Shown one piece after another: positions 26,115 to 35,277 of a DNA stretch of 64,000 nt (the first letter of the stretch is position 1; every line of letters starts with the position of its first letter). Under the pieces are notes generated by a model. It worked only from the letters and a program-made list of their open reading frames with translations. It did not search any database and was not told the DNA's origin. Both the position numbers and the translations under genes were made by a program. The stretch covers positions 3,866,501 through 3,930,500 of the forward strand of contig NZ_CP046052.1 in the NCBI RefSeq assembly GCF_004802635.2. Direction: 5' to 3'. This stretch comes from Methylocystis heyeri. GTDB taxonomy: Bacteria; Pseudomonadota; Alphaproteobacteria; Rhizobiales; Beijerinckiaceae.

Positions 26115-26950
26115 TTGGCCGCTTGCGGCGCCGCAACCGGATTGTCGCGCCCGATCAACGAGGCGGTGAAGATCTCGACCCCTGTTTCGGTGACGCCGAC
26201 CGAATGCTCGAACTGCGCCGAAAGGGAGCGGTCGCGCGTGACGGCGGTCCAGCCGTCGCTGAGAACCTTCACCTGCGGCCGGCCGAGATTGACCATGGGC
26301 TCGATGGTGAAGAACATTCCCGGCCGCAGCTCGACGCCCTTGCCCGGGGTCCCGTAGTGAAGAATGTTGGGCTCGTCGTGAAAAAGCTGGCCGAGCCCGT
26401 GGCCGCAGAAATCCCGCACCACCGAGCAGCGCTCGCCTTCGGCGTAGCTCTGGATGGCGGCGCCGATGTCCCCCGTGGTGGCGCCCGGCCTCACCGCGGC
26501 GATGCCCCGGAGCAGGGATTCGTAAGTGACCTCGATCAGCCGCTCCGCCCGCCGGGATATTTCGCCGACCGCGAACATGCGGCTGGCGTCGCCGTGCCAG
26601 CCGTCGACGATGAAGGTCACGTCGATGTTGACGACGTCTCCTTCGCGCAGCGGCTTGTCGTCGGGAATGCCGTGACAGACGACGTGGTTGATCGACGTGC
26701 AGATGGATTTCCGGTAGCCCCGGTAATCGAGCGGAGCGGGATAGGCGTCATGGGCCATGGCGAAATCGAACACGAGATCGTCCAGCGCCTGGGTGGTCAC
26801 GCCGGGACGCACATGCTCGATCAGCATGTCGAGGGCCTGAGCGGTGAGGCGGCCGGCCTTGCGCATGGCTTCGAAGTCTTCGGGGCCGTGTAGCCTGATG
26901 TGTCCGGTCTTGCGCCCGGCGGGCGCAAGATGCGACTCGATGAATGTCAT
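26111..26950 (-). CDS. map: Methionine aminopeptidase, type I
   Basis: 279 residues. Removes the initiator methionine. Metal-binding positions are visible in [20 protein letters not shown] (two Asp), [17 protein letters not shown] (His), FFTIEPMV (Glu), and [12 protein letters not shown] (Glu). No N-terminal zinc-finger extension. Upstream of radC, with stop-start overlap. Confidence 0.97.
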   Translation of the reverse strand: MTFIESHLAPAGRKTGHIRLHGPEDFEAMRKAGRLTAQALDMLIEHVRPGVTTQALDDLVFDFAMAHDAYPAPLDYRGYRKSICTSINHVVCHGIPDDKPLREGDVVNIDVTFIVDGWHGDASRMFAVGEISRRAERLIEVTYESLLRGIAAVRPGATTGDIGAAIQSYAEGERCSVVRDFCGHGLGQLFHDEPNILHYGTPGKGVELRPGMFFTIEPMVNLGRPQVKVLSDGWTAVTRDRSLSAQFEHSVGVTETGVEIFTASLIGRDNPVAAPQAAK

Positions 26951-27070
26951 ATGCCTGTCTCTGAGGGATTTTTCGAGAGCTATACTTAGGGTAATGAAGG
27001 CGCGGGCGATTGCAAGCTAAAGACGCTCGCCGCAGCGCCGAAAACTTGCCGCCTTCCTCAGCTTGGCGCT

Positions 27071-28012
27071 TCAGGCCGACTCGAAGCGCGTCGCCTCTTC
27101 GTTGCGGCCCCACAGCCAGGCGGCGCCGCGCACCCCGCTGCTGTCGCCGTGGATATTGCGAAGAATCCTGGTGTCCAGCGCATCGGTGAAGGCGTAGTCC
27201 TCCACCCGTCGCTCGAGGCCCGGATATATCTCGTCGATATTGGAGAGGCCGCCGCCCAGCACGATGACGTCGGGATCGATCACGTTGACCACCCCCGCAA
27301 GGGCTCGCGCCAGCCTGTCGCGATAAGCGTCGAGCGCAAGCGCCGCATCGGCCTCCCCGGCCCGCGCGCGGAAGACGATCTCCTCGCCGGTCAGCGCCAG
27401 GCCGGACCGGACAAGAAATTCCCGGCTCAGTCCCGCCCCCGACAGAAAGGTTTCGATGCAGCCCTTGCGGCCGCAATAGCAGGGCGCGCCGGGAAACTCG
27501 TTCTCCTCCATCCAGGGCAGAGGATTGTGCCCCCATTCGCCGGCGAGCCTGTTGCGGCCGCGGATCAAAGCGCCGCCGATGACGACGCCGCCGCCGACGC
27601 CGGTTCCGAGAATGACGCCGAAGACCGAGCCTGCGCCCGCGCCGGCGCCGTCGACCGCTTCGGATAGGGCGAAGCAATTGGCGTCGTTCTCGAGGCGCAC
27701 TTCCCGGGCGAGGGCCTCCTGAAGGTCCTTTTGCAGCGGCCTGCCGTTGAGCGCCGTGGTGTTCGAGTTTTTCACGCATCCGCTGCGCGCGGAAATCGCC
27801 CCCGGCGTTCCGACGCCGACAAAGGCGCGGCGCCCGAGTTCGAGTTCGATGTCGTGGACGAGGACAGCGATCGTCCTCACGACGGCGGCGTAATCGCCCG
27901 CCGGCGTCGCCACTCTGCGGCGCGCCAGAACGTCTCCGTCGGCGCCGAGAGCTATGGCTTCGGTCTTGGTCCCGCCGAGGTCGACCCCGATGCGGATGGA
28001 GGCCCCGGTCAT
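27071..28012 (-). CDS. ROK-family sugar kinase (fructokinase or N-acetylhexosamine kinase-like)
   Basis: 313 residues from MTGASIRIGVDLGGTKTEAI. The phosphate loop DLGGTKTE, the LENDANCFALSEA block, GTGVGGGVVI, and the zinc-binding cluster CYCGRKGCIETFLSG identify a ROK kinase. Substrate choice among fructose, glucose and GlcNAc cannot be fixed by eye. Its start overlaps the stop of the pentapeptide-repeat gene (ATGA, 28009-28012). Confidence 0.9.
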   Translation of the reverse strand: MTGASIRIGVDLGGTKTEAIALGADGDVLARRRVATPAGDYAAVVRTIAVLVHDIELELGRRAFVGVGTPGAISARSGCVKNSNTTALNGRPLQKDLQEALAREVRLENDANCFALSEAVDGAGAGAGSVFGVILGTGVGGGVVIGGALIRGRNRLAGEWGHNPLPWMEENEFPGAPCYCGRKGCIETFLSGAGLSREFLVRSGLALTGEEIVFRARAGEADAALALDAYRDRLARALAGVVNVIDPDVIVLGGGLSNIDEIYPGLERRVEDYAFTDALDTRILRNIHGDSSGVRGAAWLWGRNEEATRFESA

Positions 28013-28827
28013 TTGATCCGGGCGCGGTCGAGATTGGCGGCGTCCTTCAGCGCGTCCTGCGCCGCGGCGGCGTCGACCTGCGCGGAGTCGAGATCGAGGG
28101 CATCGGCCTTGACGCCGTCCCATCTCGCTCCGGTGAAATCGGCCCCCGCCGCATTGGCTCCCTGGAGGCCGGCGCCGGAAAAATCGGCTCCCGCGGCGTG
28201 CAGAAAGCGCAAGTCCGCATTCATCAGATCGGCGGCGGTGAAATTCGCGCCCTCGGCCACCGCGCTGCTCAACACCGCGCGCATCAGCCCCATGGACTGA
28301 TTTTTCATGTCGGCCGAAAGATTGGCCTCGATGAATTTGGCGCCCCGCAGGCTGGCGCCGGTCAGATCGGCCGTGATTCGCGCGCGTGAAAAATCGGCCC
28401 CGTCCGCTTTTGCGCGCTGCAGCTGGGCGGCGAAGAAATGGGCTCCGATCAGCGAGGCTCCCGTCAGATCGGCTTCGAGCAGCCAGGCCTGGTCGAGAAT
28501 GGCGTGATCGAGCCTCGCGCCGGAAAGTCTGGTCCTGACCATGCGCGCGGCGCGAAAATTGACATTGCTCAGATCCAGTCCAGAAAGATCCGCGCCGTTC
28601 AGGCTCTTGCCCGAGAAATCCAGAGGCGCGGCGTTGTCCTTTCGGCTCTTCAGCGCGGTGACGATCTCCTCTCGGCTGAATTCCGAGGCGGAATAGGCCG
28701 GCTGGGAGAGATCCACCCCCTTCAGCATTTCCTGAGCTCGGGACATGGCCGGGGCCGCGGCCACCAAAGCCGCAGTTCCGAGGCGAATCGCCGCCGAGGC
28801 GATGGGTCCGCGCCGCGTCGCTTTCAT
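28009..28827 (-). CDS. Exported pentapeptide-repeat protein
   Basis: 272 residues from ATG 28827, preceded by a GGGGAG ribosome site. A signal peptide (two Arg, then AALVAAAPAMSRAQ) is followed by a 45-residue lead and then tandem A(D/N)LxX repeats (NGADLSGLDLSNVNFRAARM; GANAAGADFTGA and others) forming a right-handed quadrilateral helix. Function is unknown; such proteins often act as scaffolds. It heads a two-gene transcript with the ROK kinase. Confidence 0.87.
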   Translation of the reverse strand: MKATRRGPIASAAIRLGTAALVAAAPAMSRAQEMLKGVDLSQPAYSASEFSREEIVTALKSRKDNAAPLDFSGKSLNGADLSGLDLSNVNFRAARMVRTRLSGARLDHAILDQAWLLEADLTGASLIGAHFFAAQLQRAKADGADFSRARITADLTGASLRGAKFIEANLSADMKNQSMGLMRAVLSSAVAEGANFTAADLMNADLRFLHAAGADFSGAGLQGANAAGADFTGARWDGVKADALDLDSAQVDAAAAQDALKDAANLDRARIK

Positions 28828-29556
28828 TGCTGTTCTCCCCTTGTTCGTTCCCCGCCCGAGCATTTTTTGCGCATGAGACAGGCCGAATCTCGCGGGGCTC
28901 GAATCGGGCGTCGGCCCCCGCCCGCCTGCAGCGCCGATCGATATTTCACGAGGCGGCGATCAGGAAAAGCGCCGTTTTGAACTTTCGCGGACGGCGCGCC
29001 TTTCGGAAGAATGCGTTCCCGCGGCCAAGGCGTTCCGTCATCGGGCGTTTTCCCCGAGGAGCCCGAAGTCGCGGGCCGGCCTTCCCGGCGGCGCGCTTTT
29101 TTCAGGGCTCCGGCGGCCGCGAGCCGAAAACCTCTTCCGGGATCGGCTGATTCGCCGAAGCGGGCCGGTGTGGCCGGAGCGTCCCGCCGAGCGACGCGAA
29201 GCAAAGCGGCGGCGAGACCTGTCCATGGAGAATTTTTTTCTTTGATCCGGTCGAGCGATGTGATTGGATCGCAGGACGACGGTCATTGCGGCGTTTCGGC
29301 CGGGCGAAAGCTTTCCGTCAATAAAAATCAATCCAGCCCAAAAAGTTGGAAGGCGTGCTGGTCGCATGGTCCCGTCGGCTCCCGCAGAGCGCGCCGATAA
29401 TGTCTCGACAGCCGTCGAGGACTTTGCGAGATCGAAGGTTTCGGCCGCGCTGTTTCGCCGCGTCCGATTTTTACGCATCGGGGTCGAAGCGGGCGAATAT
29501 GACGATTGGTCGGCCATCGCGCCGACGCCGGCGTCTTTTTGGTGGAAACACGGCTT
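28828..29556. other. Long gap without a supportable gene
   Basis: Roughly 730 bases. Frames on both strands are arginine- and proline-rich and lack ribosome sites, so I call none of them. An AT-rich stretch near 29225-29265 and another near 29310-29340 could hold promoters for the kinase-like gene at 29557. Confidence 0.4.
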
Positions 29557-30009
29557 ATGGCAAGAAAAATTCTGGTGATGGGCCTGCCCGGGGCCGGAAA
29601 GACGACACTATCGCGGATTCTGGCCCCATTGCTGGGGGCCGTATGGTTCAACGCCGACGAAATCCGCGCCAATATCAACAAGGATCTGGGGTTTTCCGCG
29701 GAGGACCGGATCGAGCAGGCTCGCCGCATGGGCTGGCTGTGCGATCAGGTGGTTCGCGCCGGGCTGCCCGCAATGGCCGATTTCGTGTGTCCTACGCCCG
29801 AAACCCGCGAGGCTTTCGGACCTGCTTACGTCATTTGGGTCGATCGCATCGACGAAGGGCGATTCGCCGACACCAACCGGCTTTTCGTCGCTCCCCAAGA
29901 CTATGACGTCCGCGTTCTTCGCGACGGATCGCCCGATTTCTGGGCGGAGCGCATAAGGCGAGAATTGAGCAGGTTCGAAGCGCCGGACCGTTCGGCGCTG
30001 AAGCGCTGA
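29557..30009 (+). CDS. Small P-loop kinase, adenylylsulfate-kinase-like
   Basis: 150 residues from MARKILVMGLPGAGKTT. The P-loop GLPGAGKT, then WFNADEIRANINKDLGFSAEDR, and ADFVCPTPETREAFGP resemble the APS kinase (CysC) fold: the DxxR motif as NADEIR and the phosphoserine region as DFVCPT with Cys in place of Ser. It is shorter than classical CysC (about 200). It may be an APS kinase-like protein with another substrate. No sulfate-assimilation genes are nearby. Confidence 0.7.
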   Translation: MARKILVMGLPGAGKTTLSRILAPLLGAVWFNADEIRANINKDLGFSAEDRIEQARRMGWLCDQVVRAGLPAMADFVCPTPETREAFGPAYVIWVDRIDEGRFADTNRLFVAPQDYDVRVLRDGSPDFWAERIRRELSRFEAPDRSALKR

Positions 30010-30239
30010 CGCCGCGGCCTTGATTTGTTCATGATTTAAGTCTTCTACTGCCAAGCTGGGAGGCCCCTCGCGGCGCCGCCCCTGACGCGTTTATTCAAAC
30101 TCGGACGGAAACGTCGGGGCGCAAAAATCGCGTCGGAGCGAAAAATTGGTGCGCATTCTCATCCCAAGAGCCTGACGACTTTTGCGGACCGCGCTCCAGG
30201 GAACTCGGCTCGCCCGCATACGGGTCAGGAGAATGTTCG

Positions 30240-30539
30240 ATGAGAAAAACCTTATTGCTTGCGGCTGTCGTTGCAGCCGGGTTGACTGTAACGGGCTGCT
30301 ATTCGCCGGGCGAACGCGCGGTCGGAGGCGCGGCGATCGGCGGGCTCGCGGGAGCCGGCATCGGATCCCTGGCCTCGGGCGGCCGGACCTCTTCCACCCT
30401 GGCAGGAGCTGCGCTCGGCGCCGCGACCGGCGCTGTCGTCGGCGCGGCCACCGCTCCGCCTCCGCCTCCGCCCGGCCCGCGCTGCGCCCGCTGGGGTAAC
30501 GATTACTACGGCCAGCCGGTCTGCATCGCCTATTATTGA
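30240..30539 (+). CDS. Small glycine-zipper lipoprotein
   Basis: 99 residues. A lipoprotein signal peptide ends LTVTGC, the Cys being the lipidation site. Then a glycine-zipper segment (GGAAIGGLAGAGIGSLASGG and GAALGAATGAVVGAATA) followed by a proline run and CARWGNDYYGQPVCIAYY. Such proteins are inserted in the outer membrane as 17-kDa-antigen-like or YMGG-like lipoproteins. A GGTCAGGAG ribosome site precedes the ATG. Confidence 0.8.
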   Translation: MRKTLLLAAVVAAGLTVTGCYSPGERAVGGAAIGGLAGAGIGSLASGGRTSSTLAGAALGAATGAVVGAATAPPPPPPGPRCARWGNDYYGQPVCIAYY

Positions 30540-30690
30540 CGGGCGGCCCGGCCGGAAGCGGAAGAAGCGCGAAGACCGGCGCAATCGATCCGTTTGAACG
30601 AATTTCGCGCGTTCGACTCCGGCCGGAGTCGGACGCGCCCTCAATATCGCCAGTGAAGCGGGAAGCGCTTTGCGCCGTTCGGGAACGCGC

Positions 30691-31674
30691 TCAGGCCAGG
30701 CGGGCGTAGACGGCCTCGACCCTGGCGCCATGGGCCAGACCCTCGACGACGTCGACCGAAAGGCCCCGCGCTTGCGCGCCCGCTGCAACCGCTCCCGCCA
30801 GTCTCCTCGCCTCCGCCTCGCTCCTGGCGAAGACAAACCCTGTCGGACCCCACGAGGTCTGGCCCGCGCCGGCGGCGCCTTCCTCGATCAGCCGTGAGAT
30901 CATCGCCTCCACCGCCGCGCTGGTGAAGCGACGCCCGTTTTGCGCCGGCGCGAAAAAATCCCCGACTACGGTCTGAATGCGCGTGATCGCTTCTCCAAAG
31001 GCGTCGAAGTCTTTCTCCGCAAGGGCGGGGAGAGCCTGCATGAGCACCCGCCGGCACAATTCGCCCGCCTGCGCCGCGGAAAACGGCGGGAGGGCGGAAA
31101 AGACTTCCCGTTCGCCGTCGCCGTGCAGGCCGACGCAATTGGGGTCGAACACGAGGATGATCCGCCATTCCGCGGGAAAAGGCATGCGCGCGATGATCGG
31201 CGGCGTCAGGCCCTGCGGGCCGCGGCCGCCGTCGACCACCAGGCCGCCATCCTGAAAAAGCCCCGAGCCCAGCCCGGAACGCGCGCCCCGCTCCATCAAG
31301 GCGGCGTCGGCGGCTGCATCCGCGGGCAGATCCTCCAGCCGTCGCAGCGCCGCCGCGATCGCGAGAGCCATCTGGGTGCCCGAGCCGAGTCCGGCATGGG
31401 CCGGGATCGCTTCTTCGACGCGAAGATGATGCCTGGCTCCGGGCGCGAGGCTTTGCTGGGCCCGCTGCAGGAGGCGCATTGCGCGCTCCGGCTCGGCGCC
31501 CTCGACGATGTTTTTTTCGGCCCGGGCGAGGAGCAGCCGGGTGCGCCACCCGCTGATGGCGAGTCCGAGCCCGCCGAACTTGCGCCCAAGCCCGCCGTCC
31601 ATATCCAGAAAGCCGAGATGCAGGCGCGCCGCTGCCGTGACGCGAACCTCGTTGACGCTCGATTGGACAGGCAT
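30691..31674 (-). CDS. Beta-ribofuranosylaminobenzene 5'-phosphate (beta-RFAP) synthase
   Basis: 327 residues from MPVQSSVNEVRV. It joins p-hydroxybenzoate or p-aminobenzoate to PRPP in methanopterin synthesis, giving the H4MPT formaldehyde-oxidation cofactor of methylotrophs. GHMP-superfamily features are seen: AARLHLGFLDM, the PAHAGLGSGTQMALAIAAAL phosphate loop, and GLFQDGGLVVDGG. The frame extends 20 codons upstream with basic, non-conserved sequence. It is divergent from the pterin gene run, with a 313-base gap holding no other gene. Confidence 0.9.
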   Translation of the reverse strand: MPVQSSVNEVRVTAAARLHLGFLDMDGGLGRKFGGLGLAISGWRTRLLLARAEKNIVEGAEPERAMRLLQRAQQSLAPGARHHLRVEEAIPAHAGLGSGTQMALAIAAALRRLEDLPADAAADAALMERGARSGLGSGLFQDGGLVVDGGRGPQGLTPPIIARMPFPAEWRIILVFDPNCVGLHGDGEREVFSALPPFSAAQAGELCRRVLMQALPALAEKDFDAFGEAITRIQTVVGDFFAPAQNGRRFTSAAVEAMISRLIEEGAAGAGQTSWGPTGFVFARSEAEARRLAGAVAAGAQARGLSVDVVEGLAHGARVEAVYARLA

Positions 31675-31987
31675 GACGTCTCGTTTCCGATCAGGCGGGC
31701 GTCTTGAAAGTCGAACCCGGCGCCGCCTGACCAAAGCAGGGCTGCGCGAAGTCCATGGGCGACGTTAGCGCGCGAGTAAGGCGCCGGGCTGACAATGGCA
31801 AGCGCTTTCTCCTTGGGACGCTGCGTTGAGGGCCCGCTGCGCGCGAGCCCCGGGCGCCGCTAAAAAAGCGGGATTTGCGCCTGCGGCTTCCGGAGGGCCT
31901 TATCGGAGAGGCGAAGGGCTTTTGCGATTTCGTCGCGGCGGAAAGCGCGCTAATTGCCTTGAGGCAGTTGGCCTGGAGACGAAAGCC

Positions 31988-32365
31988 ATGACCGTTGAAG
32001 AGCGTGTTTATTCCGACGAAGAAATCGCCGAACGGCTTGCCGGAGAGCTGCCGCACTGGCGCTACGAGAACGGCTGGATAAGGCGGAAATACCGGACCCA
32101 TTCCTGGAAAGGGACCCTCATGGTCGTCAACGCCGTCGGCCATCTGGCGGAGGCCGCCTGGCACCATCCCGACATCGCGGCGTCCTACGCCTTTGTCGAG
32201 GTCAAGCTCGTGACGCATACGGCCAAGGGGATAACCGACAAGGACTTCGAACTCGCCCGCAAGATCGAGGAGGTGATCTGCTGGCGGCCGGGAAAAGCGG
32301 GCGGCGCGCTCGAAGGGACGCCGGAGACCGATCAGAGATTCGCCTATATCAAATATGACGCGTAG
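31988..32365 (+). CDS. 4a-hydroxytetrahydrobiopterin dehydratase-like protein (PCD/DCoH fold)
   Basis: 125 residues from ATG 31988. The fold signature is visible: HWRYENGWIRRKY, AEAAWHHPDIAASYAFVEVK and LVTHTAKGITDKDFELARKI, with the double His pair of the active site. No phenylalanine hydroxylase is nearby; its place ahead of folP and folK and opposite the beta-RFAP synthase suggests a pterin role, as in methylotroph H4MPT clusters. A much longer frame begins at 31826 without similarity. Confidence 0.88.
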   Translation: MTVEERVYSDEEIAERLAGELPHWRYENGWIRRKYRTHSWKGTLMVVNAVGHLAEAAWHHPDIAASYAFVEVKLVTHTAKGITDKDFELARKIEEVICWRPGKAGGALEGTPETDQRFAYIKYDA

Positions 32366-32434
32366 CCCGCCATCCGCCGGGCGGGATCGTCGCAGCATGG
32401 AAAGCCGGTCCGCGAGCCGGGGGAAGGAAAGCGG

Positions 32435-33283
32435 TTGCACGAGTTTCAAGCCGAAATCGGGGCGGCGCGGGAGGCGTTCCTGTCCCGCGTCGCCGAAGGG
32501 CCGACAATCATGGGGATCGTCAACGTCACGCCCGATTCCTTTTCCGACGGCGGCCTGTTCGCCTCTCCACAGGCGGCTCTGGCCCAGGCGGCCCGGCTCG
32601 CGGCCGAGGGCGCGAGCATCGTCGACGTCGGCGCCGAATCGACCCGGCCCGGCCACAGCCCAGTCTCGCCCGAGGAGGAATGGGCGAGACTGGAGCCTTT
32701 GCTCGCCGAATTGGTGGTCAAAGCGGGGGTCCCGGTTTCGATCGACACCTACAAGGCCGAAACCGCCCGGCGGGCGCTGCAGGCCGGAGTCGCCGTCGTC
32801 AACGACATTTGGGGCCTGCAGAGAGACCCCGCCATGGCTTCGGTGGTCGCCGAGGCCGGCGCTGCGGTCGTCATCATGCACAACCGGGAGACGGTCGAGC
32901 CGGAGATCGACATAGCTGACGATATGGAGCGGTTTTTCGAACGCTCGCTCGATCTCGCCAGGCGCGCGGGAGTGCCGGAGAATCATATTTTGCTTGATCC
33001 GGGGGTGGGCTTCGGCAAGAGCCGGGAGCAGAATTATCAGGCGTTGCGCGCCATCCCCCGCCTCATGGGGTTCGGCCTGCCGATCCTTGTCGGCGTTTCT
33101 CGAAAATCGATATTCCGGGATCTGCCTTCCGGAGCGCTGGACGGCAGGCTGATCGGAACGCTGTCGGCCAATCTGCTCGCCGCGAGCATGGGCGCCCGGG
33201 TGTTTCGGGTCCACGACGCGCTCGAGCACAAGGCCGCTTTTTCAGTCATGAACGACCTGCAGGCGTTCAAAGCACACGGATGA
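32435..33283 (+). CDS. folP: Dihydropteroate synthase
   Basis: 282 residues from a TTG start with GGGAAGGA 8 bases upstream. The signatures MGIVNVTPDSFSDGG, VDVGAESTRPG, IDTYKAETA, VVNDIWGLQRDP, DPGVGFGKS and GVSRKS are all intact, covering both pterin- and pABA-phosphate-binding sites. It condenses hydroxymethylpterin-PP with pABA. Next to a beta-RFAP synthase, an H4MPT role as well as folate is conceivable. Its stop overlaps folK (ATGA). Confidence 0.93.
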   Translation: MHEFQAEIGAAREAFLSRVAEGPTIMGIVNVTPDSFSDGGLFASPQAALAQAARLAAEGASIVDVGAESTRPGHSPVSPEEEWARLEPLLAELVVKAGVPVSIDTYKAETARRALQAGVAVVNDIWGLQRDPAMASVVAEAGAAVVIMHNRETVEPEIDIADDMERFFERSLDLARRAGVPENHILLDPGVGFGKSREQNYQALRAIPRLMGFGLPILVGVSRKSIFRDLPSGALDGRLIGTLSANLLAASMGARVFRVHDALEHKAAFSVMNDLQAFKAHG

Positions 33284-33780
33284 CGCGCATGGCGGCGACG
33301 CAGGTTGGGTTCGGCCTCGGTTCCAATATCGGCGACAAGCCCGGCAACATAAGGACCGCGCTTCGCCTTTTGAGCGAGAGGAACATCGCGCGTCTCGATG
33401 CGGTGTCGCGAATCTATCGCACGCCTCCCTGGGGCGTGCTCGATCAGGGCGATTTCGCCAACGCCTGCGCGATCGGCGTGACCGGGCTCGCGCCCTATGA
33501 ACTTCTGGCCGCGGTCAAAAAGATCGAAGCCGACATGGGAAGGGAGCCGACGCGCCGCTGGGGGCCGAGGCTGATCGACGTCGACATCCTCTTCCTGGGC
33601 GAGCTGCGCGTCGAGGACCCTGAGCTTACGATTCCGCACAAAGAATTGTTTTCGCGCGGCTTCGTCCTGGCGCCCCTGGCGGAGATAGCGCCCAGCCTGA
33701 TCCTTTCGGGAGCGTCTGTCGCTTCAGCGGCGGCGGGAGCGGATCTGGGCGGGGTGGAGCCCTGGGTGGAAGAAGAATAA
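33280..33780 (+). CDS. folK: 2-amino-4-hydroxy-6-hydroxymethyldihydropteridine diphosphokinase
   Basis: 166 residues. Activates hydroxymethyldihydropterin for FolP. The motifs GFGLGSNIGDK, YRTPPWGVLDQGDFAN, and GREPTRRWGPRLIDVDIL are typical HPPK. Start overlaps folP stop by four bases. No folB is found between the two, though it commonly sits there in Alphaproteobacteria. Confidence 0.95.
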   Translation: MTRMAATQVGFGLGSNIGDKPGNIRTALRLLSERNIARLDAVSRIYRTPPWGVLDQGDFANACAIGVTGLAPYELLAAVKKIEADMGREPTRRWGPRLIDVDILFLGELRVEDPELTIPHKELFSRGFVLAPLAEIAPSLILSGASVASAAAGADLGGVEPWVEEE

Positions 33781-34175
33781 CCTCCAGCGGGGCGGTTTTT
33801 TAGAAAAATTCGAAGAAGGCGGAGCGGGTCTCGCTCGCCCAATATCCTGCAGCGCGCGTTTTTTGGACGGCGTTGAGGGATAGGGGCTTAGCGGGGTTCG
33901 GGCGGCTGAAGCCGGGGTTTCGGTCTCAAGTTCTGAGCGAAGGCCGGAGCCGCCTGTATGGTGCGTTGCAGCACAGGATGTCGCAGCCTTGCGGGTAGGC
34001 CGTCGGAAGGAGCCGGGAGAACCGGAGTCGGGCGGATAGTTTTGATGCAATGCATTGATAATATGTATGTATCATTTTTTCGTCGGGAGCGGTCGGGCGG
34101 CTCGATGATGTCCGTGTCTCAGGATTAGGGTGGGATATGACCTACCCGAATAGGTCAATAGACCTCTTCAATAGA
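33781..34175. other. Upstream part of the pmoC regulatory region
   Basis: No gene is supported. An AT-rich island at 34039-34078 contains a 10-bp palindrome CAATGCATTG (34048-34057), and a TTGATG/TATGTA pair (34042-34047, 34066-34071, 18-base spacer) is a possible upstream promoter. AGGTC-AATA-GACCT (34152-34165) is a small inverted repeat just ahead of the better promoter candidate. Confidence 0.4.
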
Positions 34176-34204
34176 TTGTCCCCAGCTACCCACCCGAGTA
34201 TTGT
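34176..34204 (+). promoter_or_regulatory. Candidate sigma-70 promoter of pmoCAB
   Basis: TTGTCC (34176-34181), a 17-base spacer, TATTGT (34199-34204). Each box matches four of six consensus bases. The start point would be near 34211, giving a leader of about 290 bases before pmoC. A long leader from a sigma-70-type promoter agrees with what I recall for pmo operons of type II methanotrophs. The leader contains a CGGTCC-TTTC-GGACCG hairpin at 34256-34271. Confidence 0.35.
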
Positions 34205-34498
34205 TTTTAGGGTCGCGAACATAAATTGTTACGCCACGCTAAGCGGGGTCTCTGGCGGTCCTTTCGGACCGAACGCGGCTTCCGTCTTAGGCGGCGACAT
34301 CGGTGTTCGTCCGATAAAAAACAACAGCGGCGGGGAGGGGCGCAGGCCCGTTTCGCAAGCCGCGGGAGAGATAAAGGGCGGTTGGGCGCCGGGAGCGCCC
34401 CAAGCGAACTTAAAAAAGAGGACGAACGAGTTCCGTTCTGGGAGGCGGAGCGTAACCGATCGCGCGCAAATCCCTGGGAGCACTTAGGAGGATAAAGC

Positions 34499-35266
34499 AT
34501 GAGTTCGACCACCGAGACAGCTGCGGGCGCAGCTGCTGGCACAGATACAGTCGTCGATCTGAAGGGGATGTGGATCGGCCTCGCCGTTCTGAACACCTTC
34601 TATCTGATCGTCCGCATTTACGAGCAGATCTTCGGCTGGCGCGCCGGCCTGGACTCCTTCGCTCCGGAGTTCCAGACCTACTGGCTGTCGATCCTGTGGA
34701 CGGAAATTCCGCTCGAGCTGGTTTCGGGCCTCGGCCTCGCCGGCTATCTGTGGAAGACCCGCGACCGCAACGTCGACGCGGTTTCGCCGCGCGAAGAGAT
34801 GCGCCGCCTCGTCGTTCTGGTTCAGTGGCTGACCGTTTACGGCGTCGCCATCTACTGGGGCGCTTCGTTCTTCACCGAGCAGGACGGCACCTGGCACATG
34901 ACGGTGATTCGCGACACGGACTTCACGCCGTCGCACATCATCGAATTCTACATGAGCTACCCGATCTACTCGATCATCGCGGTTGGCGCGTTCTTCTATG
35001 CGAAGACCCGCATTCCGTATTTTGCTCATGGCTACTCGCTGGCGTTCCTGATCGTCGCCATCGGCCCGTTCATGATCATCCCGAACGTCGGCCTGAACGA
35101 GTGGGGCCACACCTTCTGGTTCATGGAAGAGCTGTTCGTCGCTCCGCTGCACTGGGGCTTCGTGTTCTTCGGCTGGATGGCGCTCGGCGTGTTCGGCGTG
35201 GTTCTGCAGATCCTGGCCCGCATTCATGCGCTGGTCGGCAAGGAAGGCGTCGCGCTGCTGGCGTGA
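34499..35266 (+). CDS. pmoC: Particulate methane monooxygenase subunit C
   Basis: 255 residues, a typical length for type II methanotrophs, with AGGAGG a few bases before the ATG. Several membrane helices (LAVLNTFYLIVRIYEQIFGW; LVVLVQWLTVYGVAIYW; the last helix before the C-terminus). The copper-ligand set Asp-x3-His-x12-His reads D129, H133, H146 in EQDGTWHMTVIRDTDFTPSH, the same numbers as reported for Methylocystis sp. M PmoC. It is part of the pMMO trimer of PmoABC protomers in intracytoplasmic membranes. First gene of the operon; a hairpin precedes pmoA. Confidence 0.98.
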   Translation: MSSTTETAAGAAAGTDTVVDLKGMWIGLAVLNTFYLIVRIYEQIFGWRAGLDSFAPEFQTYWLSILWTEIPLELVSGLGLAGYLWKTRDRNVDAVSPREEMRRLVVLVQWLTVYGVAIYWGASFFTEQDGTWHMTVIRDTDFTPSHIIEFYMSYPIYSIIAVGAFFYAKTRIPYFAHGYSLAFLIVAIGPFMIIPNVGLNEWGHTFWFMEELFVAPLHWGFVFFGWMALGVFGVVLQILARIHALVGKEGVALLA

Positions 35267-35277
35267 TGTGAGAGAAA

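Noticed and set aside
28827-29578. Several 60-130 codon frames in the gap between the pentapeptide gene and the P-loop kinase
   Set aside because: Arg/Pro-rich, no ribosome sites, overlapping on both strands with no recognisable product.
34042-34071. TTGATG/TATGTA pair as the main pmoC promoter
   Set aside because: Weaker and giving a leader of over 400 bases; kept only as a secondary possibility behind the pair at 34176-34204.
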